From CALSMU01 sp965230225 (GTDB taxonomy: Bacteria; Bacteroidota; Bacteroidia; Flavobacteriales_D; Parvicellaceae): a stretch of 64,000 nt of DNA. Under the pieces are notes generated by a model that saw only the letters and a program-made list of their open reading frames with translations, was not told the DNA's origin and searched no databases. Location: positions 186,001-250,000 of the forward strand of contig CBDDKM010000002.1 in NCBI GenBank assembly GCA_965230225.1, read 5' to 3'. Below are positions 55,274-62,969 of this stretch, one piece after another. Made by a program: the position numbers and the translations under genes. Within the stretch, counting starts at the first letter, position 1. Every line of letters starts with the position of its first letter.

Positions 55274-55299
55274 AAAGCTACCCCAGAAGGAGTAGCTTT
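55274..55299 (-). terminator. Intrinsic terminator of the COG0523 gene
   Basis: The minus strand reads AAAGCTACTCC, a TTCT loop and GGGGTAGCTTT (one mismatch), followed by ATTTTTTT. It lies 45 nt past the stop of the GTPase gene at 55344. Confidence 0.75.
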
Positions 55300-55343
55300 A
55301 AAATCGTGCCCCTTTTTAAGCTCAGAATTTCAACCCTCGTAAT

Positions 55344-56564
55344 CTACAAAGCATAAGCTCTTTCCACAGGCCAATTATCCTCATGACCTAATCTCCATTC
55401 TCCCGACTCTAACTCTTCATCAGTTGCCAAACAGGCGTCAAGATCAGATTTAATCAGTTCTTCGTTCATATTTTGGCCAATGAAAACAATTTCATTTTTT
55501 CGGTCACCAAAGGTACTGTGCCATGTGGCCTCAATTTCTGCTTTATTCTCGATAAACGCAACGTATCGAATACGATTTTCAAATGGCATACTACTCCACC
55601 AAACTCCCGCACTATCAGCTTTCAATGATCCTCCGGCCTGACCCCAAATTAATGCTTGTTCAGGACGAGAGTTTAACCAGAACATTCCTTTACTTCGAAG
55701 TACCGTTTGGGGAAACCTTTGTTGAATATACGCCCAAAATCGTTCGGAATCGAAGGGTTTAATGGAACGATAAACAAAAGATCCTAGCCCATATTCTTCC
55801 GTCTCAGGGGTGTGCTCATCCTTGTTGAGTTCTTCTATCCACCCAGCGCTCTGCTCAGCCTCCTCAAAGTCAAAAAGTCCTGTATTTATAATCTCAGAAG
55901 GATCAACCTTACTATAACTAGACTCAATAATTTTGGCAGATGGGTTTAGTTTATGAACCGTAGCTTTTAAAATTCCTAAATGCTCTTCCGAAACCAAATC
56001 AGCCTTATTAAGAATCACCACATTGGCAAATTCTATTTGATCGGTCAATAGATTAACAATGGTTCTATAATCTCCTTCAATATCGGTCATTTGTCTATCC
56101 ATCAAAGTTTCAGGACTACCAAAATCTCTAAAGAAGTTAAAAGCATCCACAACTGTTACCATGGTATCTACATAGCTATACCTAGAAAGGTCAATATCGT
56201 TCTCTTCATCAACAAAAGAAAAAGTTTGAGCTACTGGTATAGGTTCACTTATTCCCGTGCTTTCAATAAGCAGGTAATCAAAACGGTTTTCTTTAGCCAA
56301 ACGTTCCACCTCTACCATTAAATCTTCTCGAAGTGTGCAGCAAATACAACCATTACTCATCTCTACCAATTTCTCCTCAGTTCGCGATAGTGTATTCTCA
56401 CTTTTAACCAAATCGGCATCCACGTTCACTTCGCTCATATCGTTTACAATAACAGCAACTTTTAAGCCTTCTTTATTGTGTAATACATGATTAAGAAGTG
56501 TTGTTTTTCCCGCTCCCAAAAACCCACTGAGTACGGTTACCGGTAATTTATTGTTTTTTGACAT
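55344..56564 (-). CDS. COG0523/CobW-family GTPase, ZigA-type metal chaperone
   Basis: Residues 8-24 give the G1 loop VTVLSGFLGAGKTTLLNH. EMSNGCICCTLREDL holds the metal-binding CxCC near residues 73-76. ESTGISEPIPV and the G4 motif NKAD are present. The CobW C-terminal domain follows (about 280-385; FWAYIQQRFPQTVLRSKGMFWL, WWSSMPFENRIRYV, WHSTFGDRKNEIVFIGQ). The last two patterns are typical of the zinc-regulated ZigA/YeiR subgroup, which moves zinc to target enzymes during zinc limitation. The dyad TGCAACATCGTTGCA 85 nt upstream resembles a Fur-family (Zur) operator, which supports zinc control. Confidence 0.9.
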   Translation of the reverse strand: MSKNNKLPVTVLSGFLGAGKTTLLNHVLHNKEGLKVAVIVNDMSEVNVDADLVKSENTLSRTEEKLVEMSNGCICCTLREDLMVEVERLAKENRFDYLLIESTGISEPIPVAQTFSFVDEENDIDLSRYSYVDTMVTVVDAFNFFRDFGSPETLMDRQMTDIEGDYRTIVNLLTDQIEFANVVILNKADLVSEEHLGILKATVHKLNPSAKIIESSYSKVDPSEIINTGLFDFEEAEQSAGWIEELNKDEHTPETEEYGLGSFVYRSIKPFDSERFWAYIQQRFPQTVLRSKGMFWLNSRPEQALIWGQAGGSLKADSAGVWWSSMPFENRIRYVAFIENKAEIEATWHSTFGDRKNEIVFIGQNMNEELIKSDLDACLATDEELESGEWRLGHEDNWPVERAYAL

Positions 56565-56648
56565 TTTCAGTTTTTTATCTATCCGCGCTAAAGGATTTCA
56601 TGGAAATGTTACCGCAGCGGCAGACAAAAATACTGAAATTTAATCAAT

Positions 56649-56663
56649 TGCAACATCGTTGCA
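56649..56663. promoter_or_regulatory. Candidate Zur-like operator TGCAACATCGTTGCA
   Basis: A perfect 6-bp dyad around ATC lies 85 nt upstream of the COG0523 GTPase. Fur-family operators are short AT-flanked dyads of this size, and zinc-regulated COG0523 genes usually carry a Zur site. The specific Bacteroidota Zur consensus cannot be confirmed from the sequence alone. Confidence 0.45.
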
Positions 56664-56680
56664 TTTATAAGCAATTGAAA

Positions 56681-57538
56681 CTAGCCATATAAAACATCAT
56701 CAACATTTGGGGGATTTTGTTCGGCCCAGCTTACATAAGCTTGGTTTTCCTCTATTGCAGGGCAAAAAACCGCAGAAAAAGTTCGTAGGTTTTTATTTTG
56801 TTGAAACTCTGGACATTCCTTTAATTTTTGCATTTCATCAATTACAATCATTTCAAGATTTTGAAGTTTTGAAACAAATTGTAACGATTCGGTCTTCCTA
56901 TCTCTTGTAATTCTCAGCTTTTTCAAACTAGTCATGTTACCCAAATAAGAGTAATCCAAGATTTTTGGACCAAAATTAGAGAAAGATGTTAGCTCTATGT
57001 TTTCCAAACAACTTAAATCATTAAGTTTTACTGATGTCAAACGCAAAGTTTTGAGGACATTAGCAGATTGAATAAGTTGATCCACATTTTTATAATTCCC
57101 TACAACTCCAAGAGACTCTAATTTTGAACTAAATTTTATCAAACCAGACACATCAATACGTTTCTTTACATCAGGCAGATTGATTTCAATAACATTATCC
57201 AGGCATGATAAGTGTTCTATAGATGCGTTAAATTGATCTTGTGTGGTTTCATAACCTCCAACGTGCAGTTTAACTCTCTCTACTGTTGGAGTATATTTCA
57301 GTAAATCCGTACGAGGGATAAAGAAATCGAAAAGAACATCTTTCCTTTCTCTGAAAATAATGTTAAGCTGCTCAATGGTTTCGTCATCCAAATCGTAATT
57401 AATGGGATCTTTACCATACGTGTCTTGCATTAAACTCACTACTCTAAAATGAGGATTGGAGATCAACTCCCTTAGCTCTTCTTCTGAAAAAGAGATACAC
57501 TTACGTAGCTCTAAGGCTCCACTCGATAATTCTATCAT
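56681..57538 (-). CDS. Leucine-rich-repeat-like protein (285 aa)
   Basis: No signal peptide. Residues about 85-265 show irregular 20-25-residue repeats with LxxLxL patterns (LSCLDNVIEINLPDV, SSKLESLGVVGNYKN, ANVLKTLRLTSVKLNDLSCLENI, MTSLKKLRITRDRK, LQNLEMIVIDEMQKL), which fits a leucine-rich repeat solenoid. The N-terminal part is helical. Similar cytosolic LRR proteins occur among the immunity-protein families of polymorphic toxin loci, and it lies next to a SUKH-like immunity gene. The function is not proven. Confidence 0.65.
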   Translation of the reverse strand: MIELSSGALELRKCISFSEEELRELISNPHFRVVSLMQDTYGKDPINYDLDDETIEQLNIIFRERKDVLFDFFIPRTDLLKYTPTVERVKLHVGGYETTQDQFNASIEHLSCLDNVIEINLPDVKKRIDVSGLIKFSSKLESLGVVGNYKNVDQLIQSANVLKTLRLTSVKLNDLSCLENIELTSFSNFGPKILDYSYLGNMTSLKKLRITRDRKTESLQFVSKLQNLEMIVIDEMQKLKECPEFQQNKNLRTFSAVFCPAIEENQAYVSWAEQNPPNVDDVLYG

Positions 57539-57693
57539 ATCATTTATTTTGGTGCTAGTGCTCCAATAAAATTACATCAATTAATAGATTATTCATTAAA
57601 CTGAGAGCTTTTAAATATGACTATTTAAGTAATAAGGATGAAAAAGGATCAGAAAGCCATATTGAACGATAATATAGATACCTAACGTTTTGG

Positions 57694-58365
57694 CTAAACT
57701 ACTTTTATTCTCAAATTATTCAGAAATTCGGATAATGAATTAGCCACTTTAATGAAAGGTATTCTATCAATCTCAAACTTTGCTTCTTCACTAATTGCGG
57801 AGTCGTGTATTGAGACAAGTTTATGTTTTTTTAGAATCTTATTTGTTTTTAATTCGTAATAATCCTCATCTGCTGTGAATGCAGGGTTGAACCATTGCGA
57901 AAAAAAGAAATAAACCGAACCATAATCCCTTTCATCTAAACCAATACATAATAAATCTCCAGCATCAGGTAGAGTGCAAGTGGCAATGGGCATCATTTTA
58001 TCTGGTAAAAAATCATATTCAAATTTCAAATATGCATAAGCTGCTATCAAGTTAGGAACGGTATGCCCCTCGATAGTTGGTTTAGGAATTGGCTCTGAAG
58101 TCCAGCCACCAAAGAAAGCAAATATACTAGGCGTCCAATTGTCTTCATCTTCCTTCAAAGGAGAAGTAAATACAACCTCTTCCTTTTTTATACCTTCATT
58201 AGTATTCTGAATATATCCAGGGGTAACGAAACCTCCATTTGATTGAAGCAAAAAATCTATATAGTCATTTGGCAATGGAGGTAAATTAAATTTTTCCGAT
58301 AGAGTATTTTCTAATTCTTCTAACAGATTCTTATCAAGCTTTGGGAACGATCCAATTATTTTCAT
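57694..58365 (-). CDS. SMI1/KNR4 (SUKH) family protein, probable immunity protein
   Basis: The 223-aa protein has SUKH hallmarks: LEELENTLSEKFNLPPLPNDYIDFLLQSNGGF at residues about 14-45, then FAFFGGW, an LPDKMMPIATCTLPDAGDLLCIGL core strand and YGSVYFFFSQW. SUKH proteins neutralise many toxin types in polymorphic toxin systems. No toxin gene is adjacent within the window. A 24-bp perfect palindrome lies 47 nt before its start. The spacing to the LRR gene is 155 nt. Confidence 0.82.
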   Translation of the reverse strand: MKIIGSFPKLDKNLLEELENTLSEKFNLPPLPNDYIDFLLQSNGGFVTPGYIQNTNEGIKKEEVVFTSPLKEDEDNWTPSIFAFFGGWTSEPIPKPTIEGHTVPNLIAAYAYLKFEYDFLPDKMMPIATCTLPDAGDLLCIGLDERDYGSVYFFFSQWFNPAFTADEDYYELKTNKILKKHKLVSIHDSAISEEAKFEIDRIPFIKVANSLSEFLNNLRIKVV

Positions 58366-58411
58366 TTCTATATTTTTATGACCGACAACATTCGAATAAA
58401 ATCTATTGGTT

Positions 58412-58435
58412 TTTATTCCTTTTAAAAGGAATAAA
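58412..58435. promoter_or_regulatory. Perfect 24-bp palindrome upstream of the SUKH gene
   Basis: TTTATTCCTTTT is followed directly by its reverse complement AAAAGGAATAAA, with no spacer. It lies 47-70 nt upstream of the SUKH ATG and could be an operator or promoter-overlapping site. As RNA it could also fold as a hairpin. Confidence 0.4.
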
Positions 58436-58499
58436 GTTACTTCGATTATTTTAACCCCAACGAAAAAAGATCAACCCCAAGTGGGTTGGCTATTAAGCC

Positions 58500-58541
58500 T
58501 TGGCTACGATAGGATTACTTCGTGATCCTGTTTGGCTACGA
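58500..58541. repeat. Direct repeat TTGGCTACGA around a hairpin
   Basis: TTGGCTACGA occurs at 58500-58509 and 58532-58541. Between the copies is AGGATTA/TGATCCT (58511-58529), an imperfect hairpin. The layout resembles small interspersed repeats but no other copy lies in this window. Confidence 0.4.
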
Positions 58542-58550
58542 ATGTCAAAA

Positions 58551-58668
58551 GCAAAGTCCAAATTGCAGTGCAATTTTACTTTTTTGTTTCTCCGAACTGC
58601 CTCGAATAAATTCGGGCTGTTCTCTGAAACAAAAAAGTCCAATGAGTTTTTACTCATTGGACTTTGCT
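58551..58668. repeat. Nested inverted-repeat element downstream of tRNA-Arg
   Basis: Outer arms GCAAAGTCCAA (58551-58561) and TTGGACTTTGC (58658-58668) are perfect complements. Inside are AAATTGCA-G-TGCAATTT (58560-58576), and a long imperfect hairpin with perfect 13-bp arms (58578-58590 with 58626-58638). The 3' part also forms the tRNA terminator, so two folds are mutually exclusive. No gene can be read through this stretch. Confidence 0.6.
58634..58665 (-). terminator. Intrinsic terminator of tRNA-Arg
   Basis: On the minus strand AAAGTCCAATGAGT pairs perfectly (14 bp) with ACTCATTGGACTTT around AAAA, followed by a T-rich tail (TTTGTTTC). It lies 11 nt past the tRNA 3' end. Confidence 0.85.
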
Positions 58669-58675
58669 CTCTTAG

Positions 58676-58749
58676 TGACCCCGGCAGGATTCAAACCTGC
58701 AACCGCCAGAGCCGAAATCTGATGCGCTATTCAGTTGCGCCACGGGGCC
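58676..58749 (-). tRNA. tRNA-Arg (anticodon UCG)
   Basis: The minus strand folds as a cloverleaf. The acceptor arm is GGCCCCG with CGGGGTC and discriminator A (58676). The D arm contains GCGC-AACTGAATA-GCGC. The anticodon arm TCAGA/TCTGG (one T-G pair) surrounds the loop TTTCGGC, giving UCG. The T arm is GCAGG-TTTGAAT-CCTGC. CCA is not encoded. The 5' half is duplicated upstream at 59033-59091 and partly at 59132-59143. Confidence 0.9.
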
Positions 58750-58760
58750 AAGTAAATTGA

Positions 58761-59012
58761 CTATGGTTTAGCCAAATATTTTCTTTTAATATAATCTCTA
58801 CCAATTCCAGATTTTAGATACTTCTCTCTATCCAAAGCTTCTTTTTTAGTTGAGAATTCTTCATAAAACAATATCCTCCATGGTCTATAACCCTTAGTTG
58901 ATTTTGTTTTACCACCATTATGCTCCTTTAACCTCTTTTCTACATCAGAAGAAAAACCAACATAGTTTCTTTCAAATCTAATACTTCTAAGAACGTATAC
59001 ATAGTATTTCAT
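58761..59012 (-). CDS. Stand-alone GIY-YIG nuclease domain protein (83 aa)
   Basis: Residues 3-80 form a single GIY-YIG domain: YYVYVLRSIRFERNYVGFSSD (the paired YVY and YVG strands), then DVEKRLKEHNGGKTKST with the Arg in the helix, RPWRILFYEEFSTKKEAL with the catalytic-site Glu region, and REKYLKSGIGRDYI. The family includes homing endonucleases and the UPF0213 group. The gene is 11 nt upstream of tRNA-Arg on the same strand and between that tRNA and a partial copy of its 5' half. This position suggests a mobile or homing unit. The function in this cell is unknown. Confidence 0.85.
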   Translation of the reverse strand: MKYYVYVLRSIRFERNYVGFSSDVEKRLKEHNGGKTKSTKGYRPWRILFYEEFSTKKEALDREKYLKSGIGRDYIKRKYLAKP

Positions 59013-59032
59013 AATACTATCGTTTTCAATTT

Positions 59033-59091
59033 CCGAAATCTAGTGCGCCCTGCCTGCCGCAGGCACGGTATTCAGTTGCGCCACGGGGCCA
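59033..59091 (-). pseudogene. Duplicated 5' half of tRNA-Arg with palindrome insertion
   Basis: The minus strand from 59091 repeats the tRNA 5' end exactly for 23 nt (59091-59069 equals 58750-58728, including one flanking base). It is then interrupted by 20 nt (59068-59049, containing the palindrome TGCCTGCCGCAGGCA) and resumes for 16 nt through the anticodon (59048-59033 against 58727-58712, two mismatches). It lacks the 3' half, so it cannot make a tRNA. Confidence 0.8.
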
Positions 59092-59131
59092 TGTTCTGTG
59101 GCAAAACTAAATTTCCATCGAAATTAGTGAT

Positions 59132-59143
59132 GCCACGGGGCCA
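59132..59143 (-). repeat. Third copy of the tRNA-Arg 5' terminus (12 nt)
   Basis: The minus strand TGGCCCCGTGGC repeats the first 11 nt of the tRNA plus one flanking base (58739-58750). With 59069-59091 it forms a stepwise series of shorter remnants. Confidence 0.6.
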
Positions 59144-59229
59144 AATCGGCTTTTATGCTAACAAAAATATTATTTATTCTTACAATAATTCATTTTTTAT
59201 TTAGTTTGTACTGTTCAATGCTTTACAGA

Positions 59230-61554
59230 ATGAAAAATCTAATCTTTTTGGTACTTACCGCCGTTATTACCACTGGATATTCGCAGGATTTTGGCGTGGG
59301 TTCCTGGAGAGAACACCTACCCTATAAAAACGTAATAGACATTGCCCAAATTGGAAATAAAACTTATGGTGCTACCAATTACGCTGTTTACTACCACGAC
59401 GAAGATGATGGTAGCCTAAATAGAGTAACTAAAGTTAACGCTCTTTCTGATTTTTCCATTAATACCATGCAAGCCAACGACTCAGAAGATGCTGTAGTTA
59501 TTGGTTATGCTTCTGGAAACATTGATATTATTAAAAACGATCGGGTTATTAATGTCTCTGCTATAATAAACAGTAATATTGTTGGAGACCGTGCAGTGTA
59601 CAACATGCACAACGAAGGAAGGTACGCTTACCTTGCCTGTGGGTTTGGCATAGTGGTTTTGGACGTTCGTAACGAAGAAATAAAGGATACTTACATCATT
59701 GGTAGTGGAGGAAGTCAGATCAAAATCAACGACATTGCTATAGACAACGACTCCATCTATGCTGCAACCAATATGGGAATCTATCAAGCCCATAAAAACA
59801 CTCCATTTTTATCAGATCATACCAACTGGTCTGAGGATACGAATTTCCCTCATTCGGGCGACACCGTGAGCATGATTGCCTGGTACCAGAATAAACTATT
59901 TGCCAACTTTAGAGAGGTGGGCTATAATACAGATACCCTTTATTATAAAGACGGAACCTGGAATGCCGTTCCAAATCTGGCCTCAAGCGATTATCACGCT
60001 ATTGAACCAAAAGATAATAACATTCTTATTTCTCATAATACCGGTGTAATCGAAATGGACGGTGCTTTTCAGGAAGTAAAAACGTTATTCTCTTATGCAG
60101 GAGAAGGGTCCATTGCAGCCAATACTTGTATTTGGGATGGAACTTATTTTTGGCTGGGTGATAAAGCTCTTGGAATGAGCAGGTTTGTAAACAACTGGAA
60201 CTACAGCAACTACCTGTTACCAGGACCTAATAGTAACGAAGTGTTCCACCTGGCTACTAAAGATGATATGCTTTGGGTATCTACCGGAAGAGCTTATAAT
60301 ACTGACTGGAATAACTCATGGAGAAAAAGCGGGGTATACAAATACGACCAATACGATTGGAGCAAATACAACTTTACTACCCATACAGGAATTCCTCCCG
60401 ATTCGGTATACGACTTTGTACATACTTCCATTCACCCTTCCGATAAAAACCATGTCTTTGCAAGTACATTTGGTGGAGGGTTAATCGAAATTCAAGACAA
60501 TCAAATTGTTAACCGATTTACCTATTACAACTCTACCCTTCAAGAGTCTATTACCCATGGAAATAATCAGGTTAAAGTTGCCGGAAGTGACTTTGACGAT
60601 GATAAAAACTTATGGATTTCCAACTCATTTACCAATGAACCTCTTTCCGTTTACACCAAAGATGGAGAGTGGTACTCTTTCGATTGTGGTAACACGGCTA
60701 AAGACAAGGTTTGTACTGATATACTAATCGACAACAACTACAACTATGTGTGGATGGCCGTAAAAGGAGTTGGATTATTGGTATACGATTTCAACGACAC
60801 TCCTTCCGACCCAACGGATGATCAGTACAGGATGCTGACCACTAGTGAAGGGAATGGTAATTTACCCAATGCCACTGTAAATACCATTACGGAAGATAGG
60901 GATGGTGAAATTTGGATTGGAACTAACCACGGTCCGGCTGTTATATACAATCCTCCTGCTATCTTTGATGGAAACGGAAGCTTCGATGCTCAACAAATTC
61001 TTCTGGAACAAGAGGGAGTTATTCAATTGCTTCTGGAAACCGAGGTAATTACAGAAATTCTAATTGATGGGGGAAATAGAAAATGGTTTGCCACACTGAG
61101 CGGGGGGCTTTTCCTCATGTCTGAGGATGGAACAGAATTGATCCATTCTTTCACAACAGAAAATAGTCCTCTATTCTCAAACGAAGTTCTGGCACTTGCC
61201 ATGAACGACATTACAGGAGAACTTTACGTCGGTACCGATCTTGGAATAATGGGCTACAAAGGAGAAGCAACAGAACCAACAGAAGGATTCCAGGATGTTT
61301 ATGCCTATCCGAATCCCGTAAGGTCAGATTACACTGGACCAATTGCCATAAAAGGACTTATGGAAGAATCTGATGTAAAAATTACAGATGCATCGGGTAA
61401 CCTGGTATACAGTGGCACCTCTGTAGGAGGTCAATTTGTATGGAACGGACTGAACTTACAGGGCGAAAGAGTGCAATCTGGAGTGTATTATGCTTTTGCT
61501 GCCAGTAGAACAGGATTATCTAAATCCTCCACCAAAATTTTGTTCATTCACTAA
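59230..61554 (+). CDS. porZ: PorZ-like type IX secretion protein with beta-propellers
   Basis: The start is ATG 59230, where the signal peptide MKNLIFLVLTAVITTGYSQ begins. The N-terminus after cleavage reads FGVGSWREHLPYKNVIDIAQ, then a PorZ_N/propeller pattern (YAVYYHDEDDGSLNRVTKVNALSD). Two propellers follow: weak repeats such as SIYAATNMGIYQA, YFWLGDKALGMSRF, NLWISNSFTNEPLSVY, YVWMAVKGVGLLVYDF, EIWIGTNHGPAVI and KWFATLSGGLFLM. The tail (about 690-774) is T9SS type A: DVYAYPNPVRSDYTGPI and VKITDASGNLVY. PorZ is part of the outer-membrane attachment complex that links cargo to A-LPS. No other por gene is adjacent. Confidence 0.85.
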   Translation: MKNLIFLVLTAVITTGYSQDFGVGSWREHLPYKNVIDIAQIGNKTYGATNYAVYYHDEDDGSLNRVTKVNALSDFSINTMQANDSEDAVVIGYASGNIDIIKNDRVINVSAIINSNIVGDRAVYNMHNEGRYAYLACGFGIVVLDVRNEEIKDTYIIGSGGSQIKINDIAIDNDSIYAATNMGIYQAHKNTPFLSDHTNWSEDTNFPHSGDTVSMIAWYQNKLFANFREVGYNTDTLYYKDGTWNAVPNLASSDYHAIEPKDNNILISHNTGVIEMDGAFQEVKTLFSYAGEGSIAANTCIWDGTYFWLGDKALGMSRFVNNWNYSNYLLPGPNSNEVFHLATKDDMLWVSTGRAYNTDWNNSWRKSGVYKYDQYDWSKYNFTTHTGIPPDSVYDFVHTSIHPSDKNHVFASTFGGGLIEIQDNQIVNRFTYYNSTLQESITHGNNQVKVAGSDFDDDKNLWISNSFTNEPLSVYTKDGEWYSFDCGNTAKDKVCTDILIDNNYNYVWMAVKGVGLLVYDFNDTPSDPTDDQYRMLTTSEGNGNLPNATVNTITEDRDGEIWIGTNHGPAVIYNPPAIFDGNGSFDAQQILLEQEGVIQLLLETEVITEILIDGGNRKWFATLSGGLFLMSEDGTELIHSFTTENSPLFSNEVLALAMNDITGELYVGTDLGIMGYKGEATEPTEGFQDVYAYPNPVRSDYTGPIAIKGLMEESDVKITDASGNLVYSGTSVGGQFVWNGLNLQGERVQSGVYYAFAASRTGLSKSSTKILFIH

Positions 61555-61626
61555 AAAACATCTTAAAAAGCTGTTACCTTTTTGCAGGTTCTACATTAAT
61601 AGTATATAACCAATACTTATAATGTG

Positions 61627-62295
61627 ATGAAGAATGCAGTGTTTTTACTATTAACTTTCTTTTCTGTTCAGCTATTTGCTCAACAAAAAGCTCCATTTGT
61701 TGTTTCCGTTACGGACTTTAAAAACGTACCACTTAAAGGAGAGCAAATCCTATTCGTAAGCAAGAACAATGGAAATACCTACAAAGGAGTAAGCGACGCT
61801 ACCGGAAAGTTTAAAATAGAGGTACCGGGTGGAGACATTTACGACATAAGAATTAAAAGTGTTGGTGATGCAAAAGACTACAACACCATGGAAATTCCTG
61901 CCATTGGAGAAAACGAATATTACGTGGAAGGTCAACTTACCATCATGATCGAACAACCTAAATACTTTACGCTCGATAATGTTCATTTCGACAGTGGTAA
62001 ATCCACCATCAAAACCTCCTCGTTTGCTGAGTTAAATGAACTGGTAGAATACCTTAAACTAAAGCCCAATCAGAAAATCGAAATTGCCGGGCATACCGAT
62101 AACATAGGAGAAGAAGCTGCCAATGTGAACCTCTCTCAAAAAAGAGCTGACGCCGTAATGAACTACCTAATTAAAAAGGGAATATCTGCTGGTAGATTGG
62201 TTGCAATTGGTTACGGAGAGACCCGACCGGTAGCTGATAACAGTACAGAAAAAGGTCGAAAATTGAATCGAAGAACCGAAGTTCACCTTAAATAA
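61627..62295 (+). CDS. OmpA-family peptidoglycan-binding protein (222 aa)
   Basis: ATG 61627 begins a signal peptide (about 1-19, LFAQQ). Residues about 20-105 form a CNA-B/carboxypeptidase-regulatory-like beta-sandwich (VSVTDFKNVPLKGEQILF, DATGKFKIEVPGGD). Residues about 115-222 form an OmpA C-terminal domain with NVHFDSGKSTIK, IEIAGHTDNIGEEAANVNLSQKRADAV and GYGETRPVADNSTEKGRKLNRRTEV. The domain binds meso-diaminopimelate of peptidoglycan through the Asp and Arg seen here. The protein tethers an outer-membrane or periplasmic partner to the wall. The 72-nt gap from the PorZ-like gene leaves cotranscription open. Confidence 0.93.
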   Translation: MKNAVFLLLTFFSVQLFAQQKAPFVVSVTDFKNVPLKGEQILFVSKNNGNTYKGVSDATGKFKIEVPGGDIYDIRIKSVGDAKDYNTMEIPAIGENEYYVEGQLTIMIEQPKYFTLDNVHFDSGKSTIKTSSFAELNELVEYLKLKPNQKIEIAGHTDNIGEEAANVNLSQKRADAVMNYLIKKGISAGRLVAIGYGETRPVADNSTEKGRKLNRRTEVHLK

Positions 62296-62380
62296 ACTCA
62301 ATGTATTTAAACAGAAGATAGTGGAAACAAATTAGACGCATCCTCAAAAAAACACGCCATACGGGGTAATTTTGAACTTG

Positions 62381-62923
62381 ATGAATTATCTCGACATCAT
62401 ATTCATTGTTCCATTAATTTGGGCAGCTTACCGCGGGTTTAACAAAGGACTAATTATCGAAGTTAGTAGCCTGGTTGCCCTTGGTCTTGGAATATGGGGA
62501 GGAATTCACTTTTCGGATTACATTGCCGACTTAATTACCGGAAAGGTAGATTCTCAATATATTCCACTAGTTTCTTTCAGCTTAACTTTTATCATCATTG
62601 TTGCCACGGTATTTGTTCTGGGAAAACTACTGGAAAAAGCAGTTAATCTGGTACAACTAAAGTTGGTAAATAAAATCTCTGGAGCAGGCTTTGGTATTGC
62701 AAAGGTGGTATTGATCATTAGTGTTTTATTGGTCATCATTAACTCTTACGACGATAAGCTAAACCTCATCCCACCAAAGGTAAAGGAAGAATCCTTGCTT
62801 TATAACCCTCTTACAGAAGTCTCATTAACAGTTATTCCTGCTTTAGAGAAAAGTGATCTATTCGAGAAAGAGGAAGAATTGATCCCATCTGCAGATACAG
62901 TTAAACTGGTAATGAACCATTAA
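62381..62923 (+). CDS. cvpA: CvpA family membrane protein
   Basis: ATG 62381 is chosen over an in-frame TTG at 62372. The 180-aa protein has the CvpA start MNYLDIIFIVPLIWAAYRGFNKGLI and four membrane segments (IIFIVPLIWAAYRG, EVSSLVALGLGIWGGI, SFSLTFIIIVATVFVLG, IAKVVLIISVLLVIINSY), with an amphipathic helix between segments 3 and 4 and a short acidic C-terminal tail. In E. coli CvpA is linked to colicin V production and envelope integrity. It is followed 46 nt later by the DNA polymerase gene. Confidence 0.9.
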   Translation: MNYLDIIFIVPLIWAAYRGFNKGLIIEVSSLVALGLGIWGGIHFSDYIADLITGKVDSQYIPLVSFSLTFIIIVATVFVLGKLLEKAVNLVQLKLVNKISGAGFGIAKVVLIISVLLVIINSYDDKLNLIPPKVKEESLLYNPLTEVSLTVIPALEKSDLFEKEEELIPSADTVKLVMNH

Positions 62924-62969
62924 TTGAACCTTCTTTTATTGCTTTTCTTTCGTTACATTTGACGGCGAA

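Noticed and set aside
58500..58760. Frames of 66 and 86 aa on the plus strand across the tRNA region
   Set aside because: They cover the structured element and the tRNA antisense strand, so they are not genes.
61561..61590. Weak AAAAAG...CTTTTT hairpin after the PorZ-like gene
   Set aside because: Only 6 A/T-rich pairs and no T tract beyond the stem; too weak to call a terminator.
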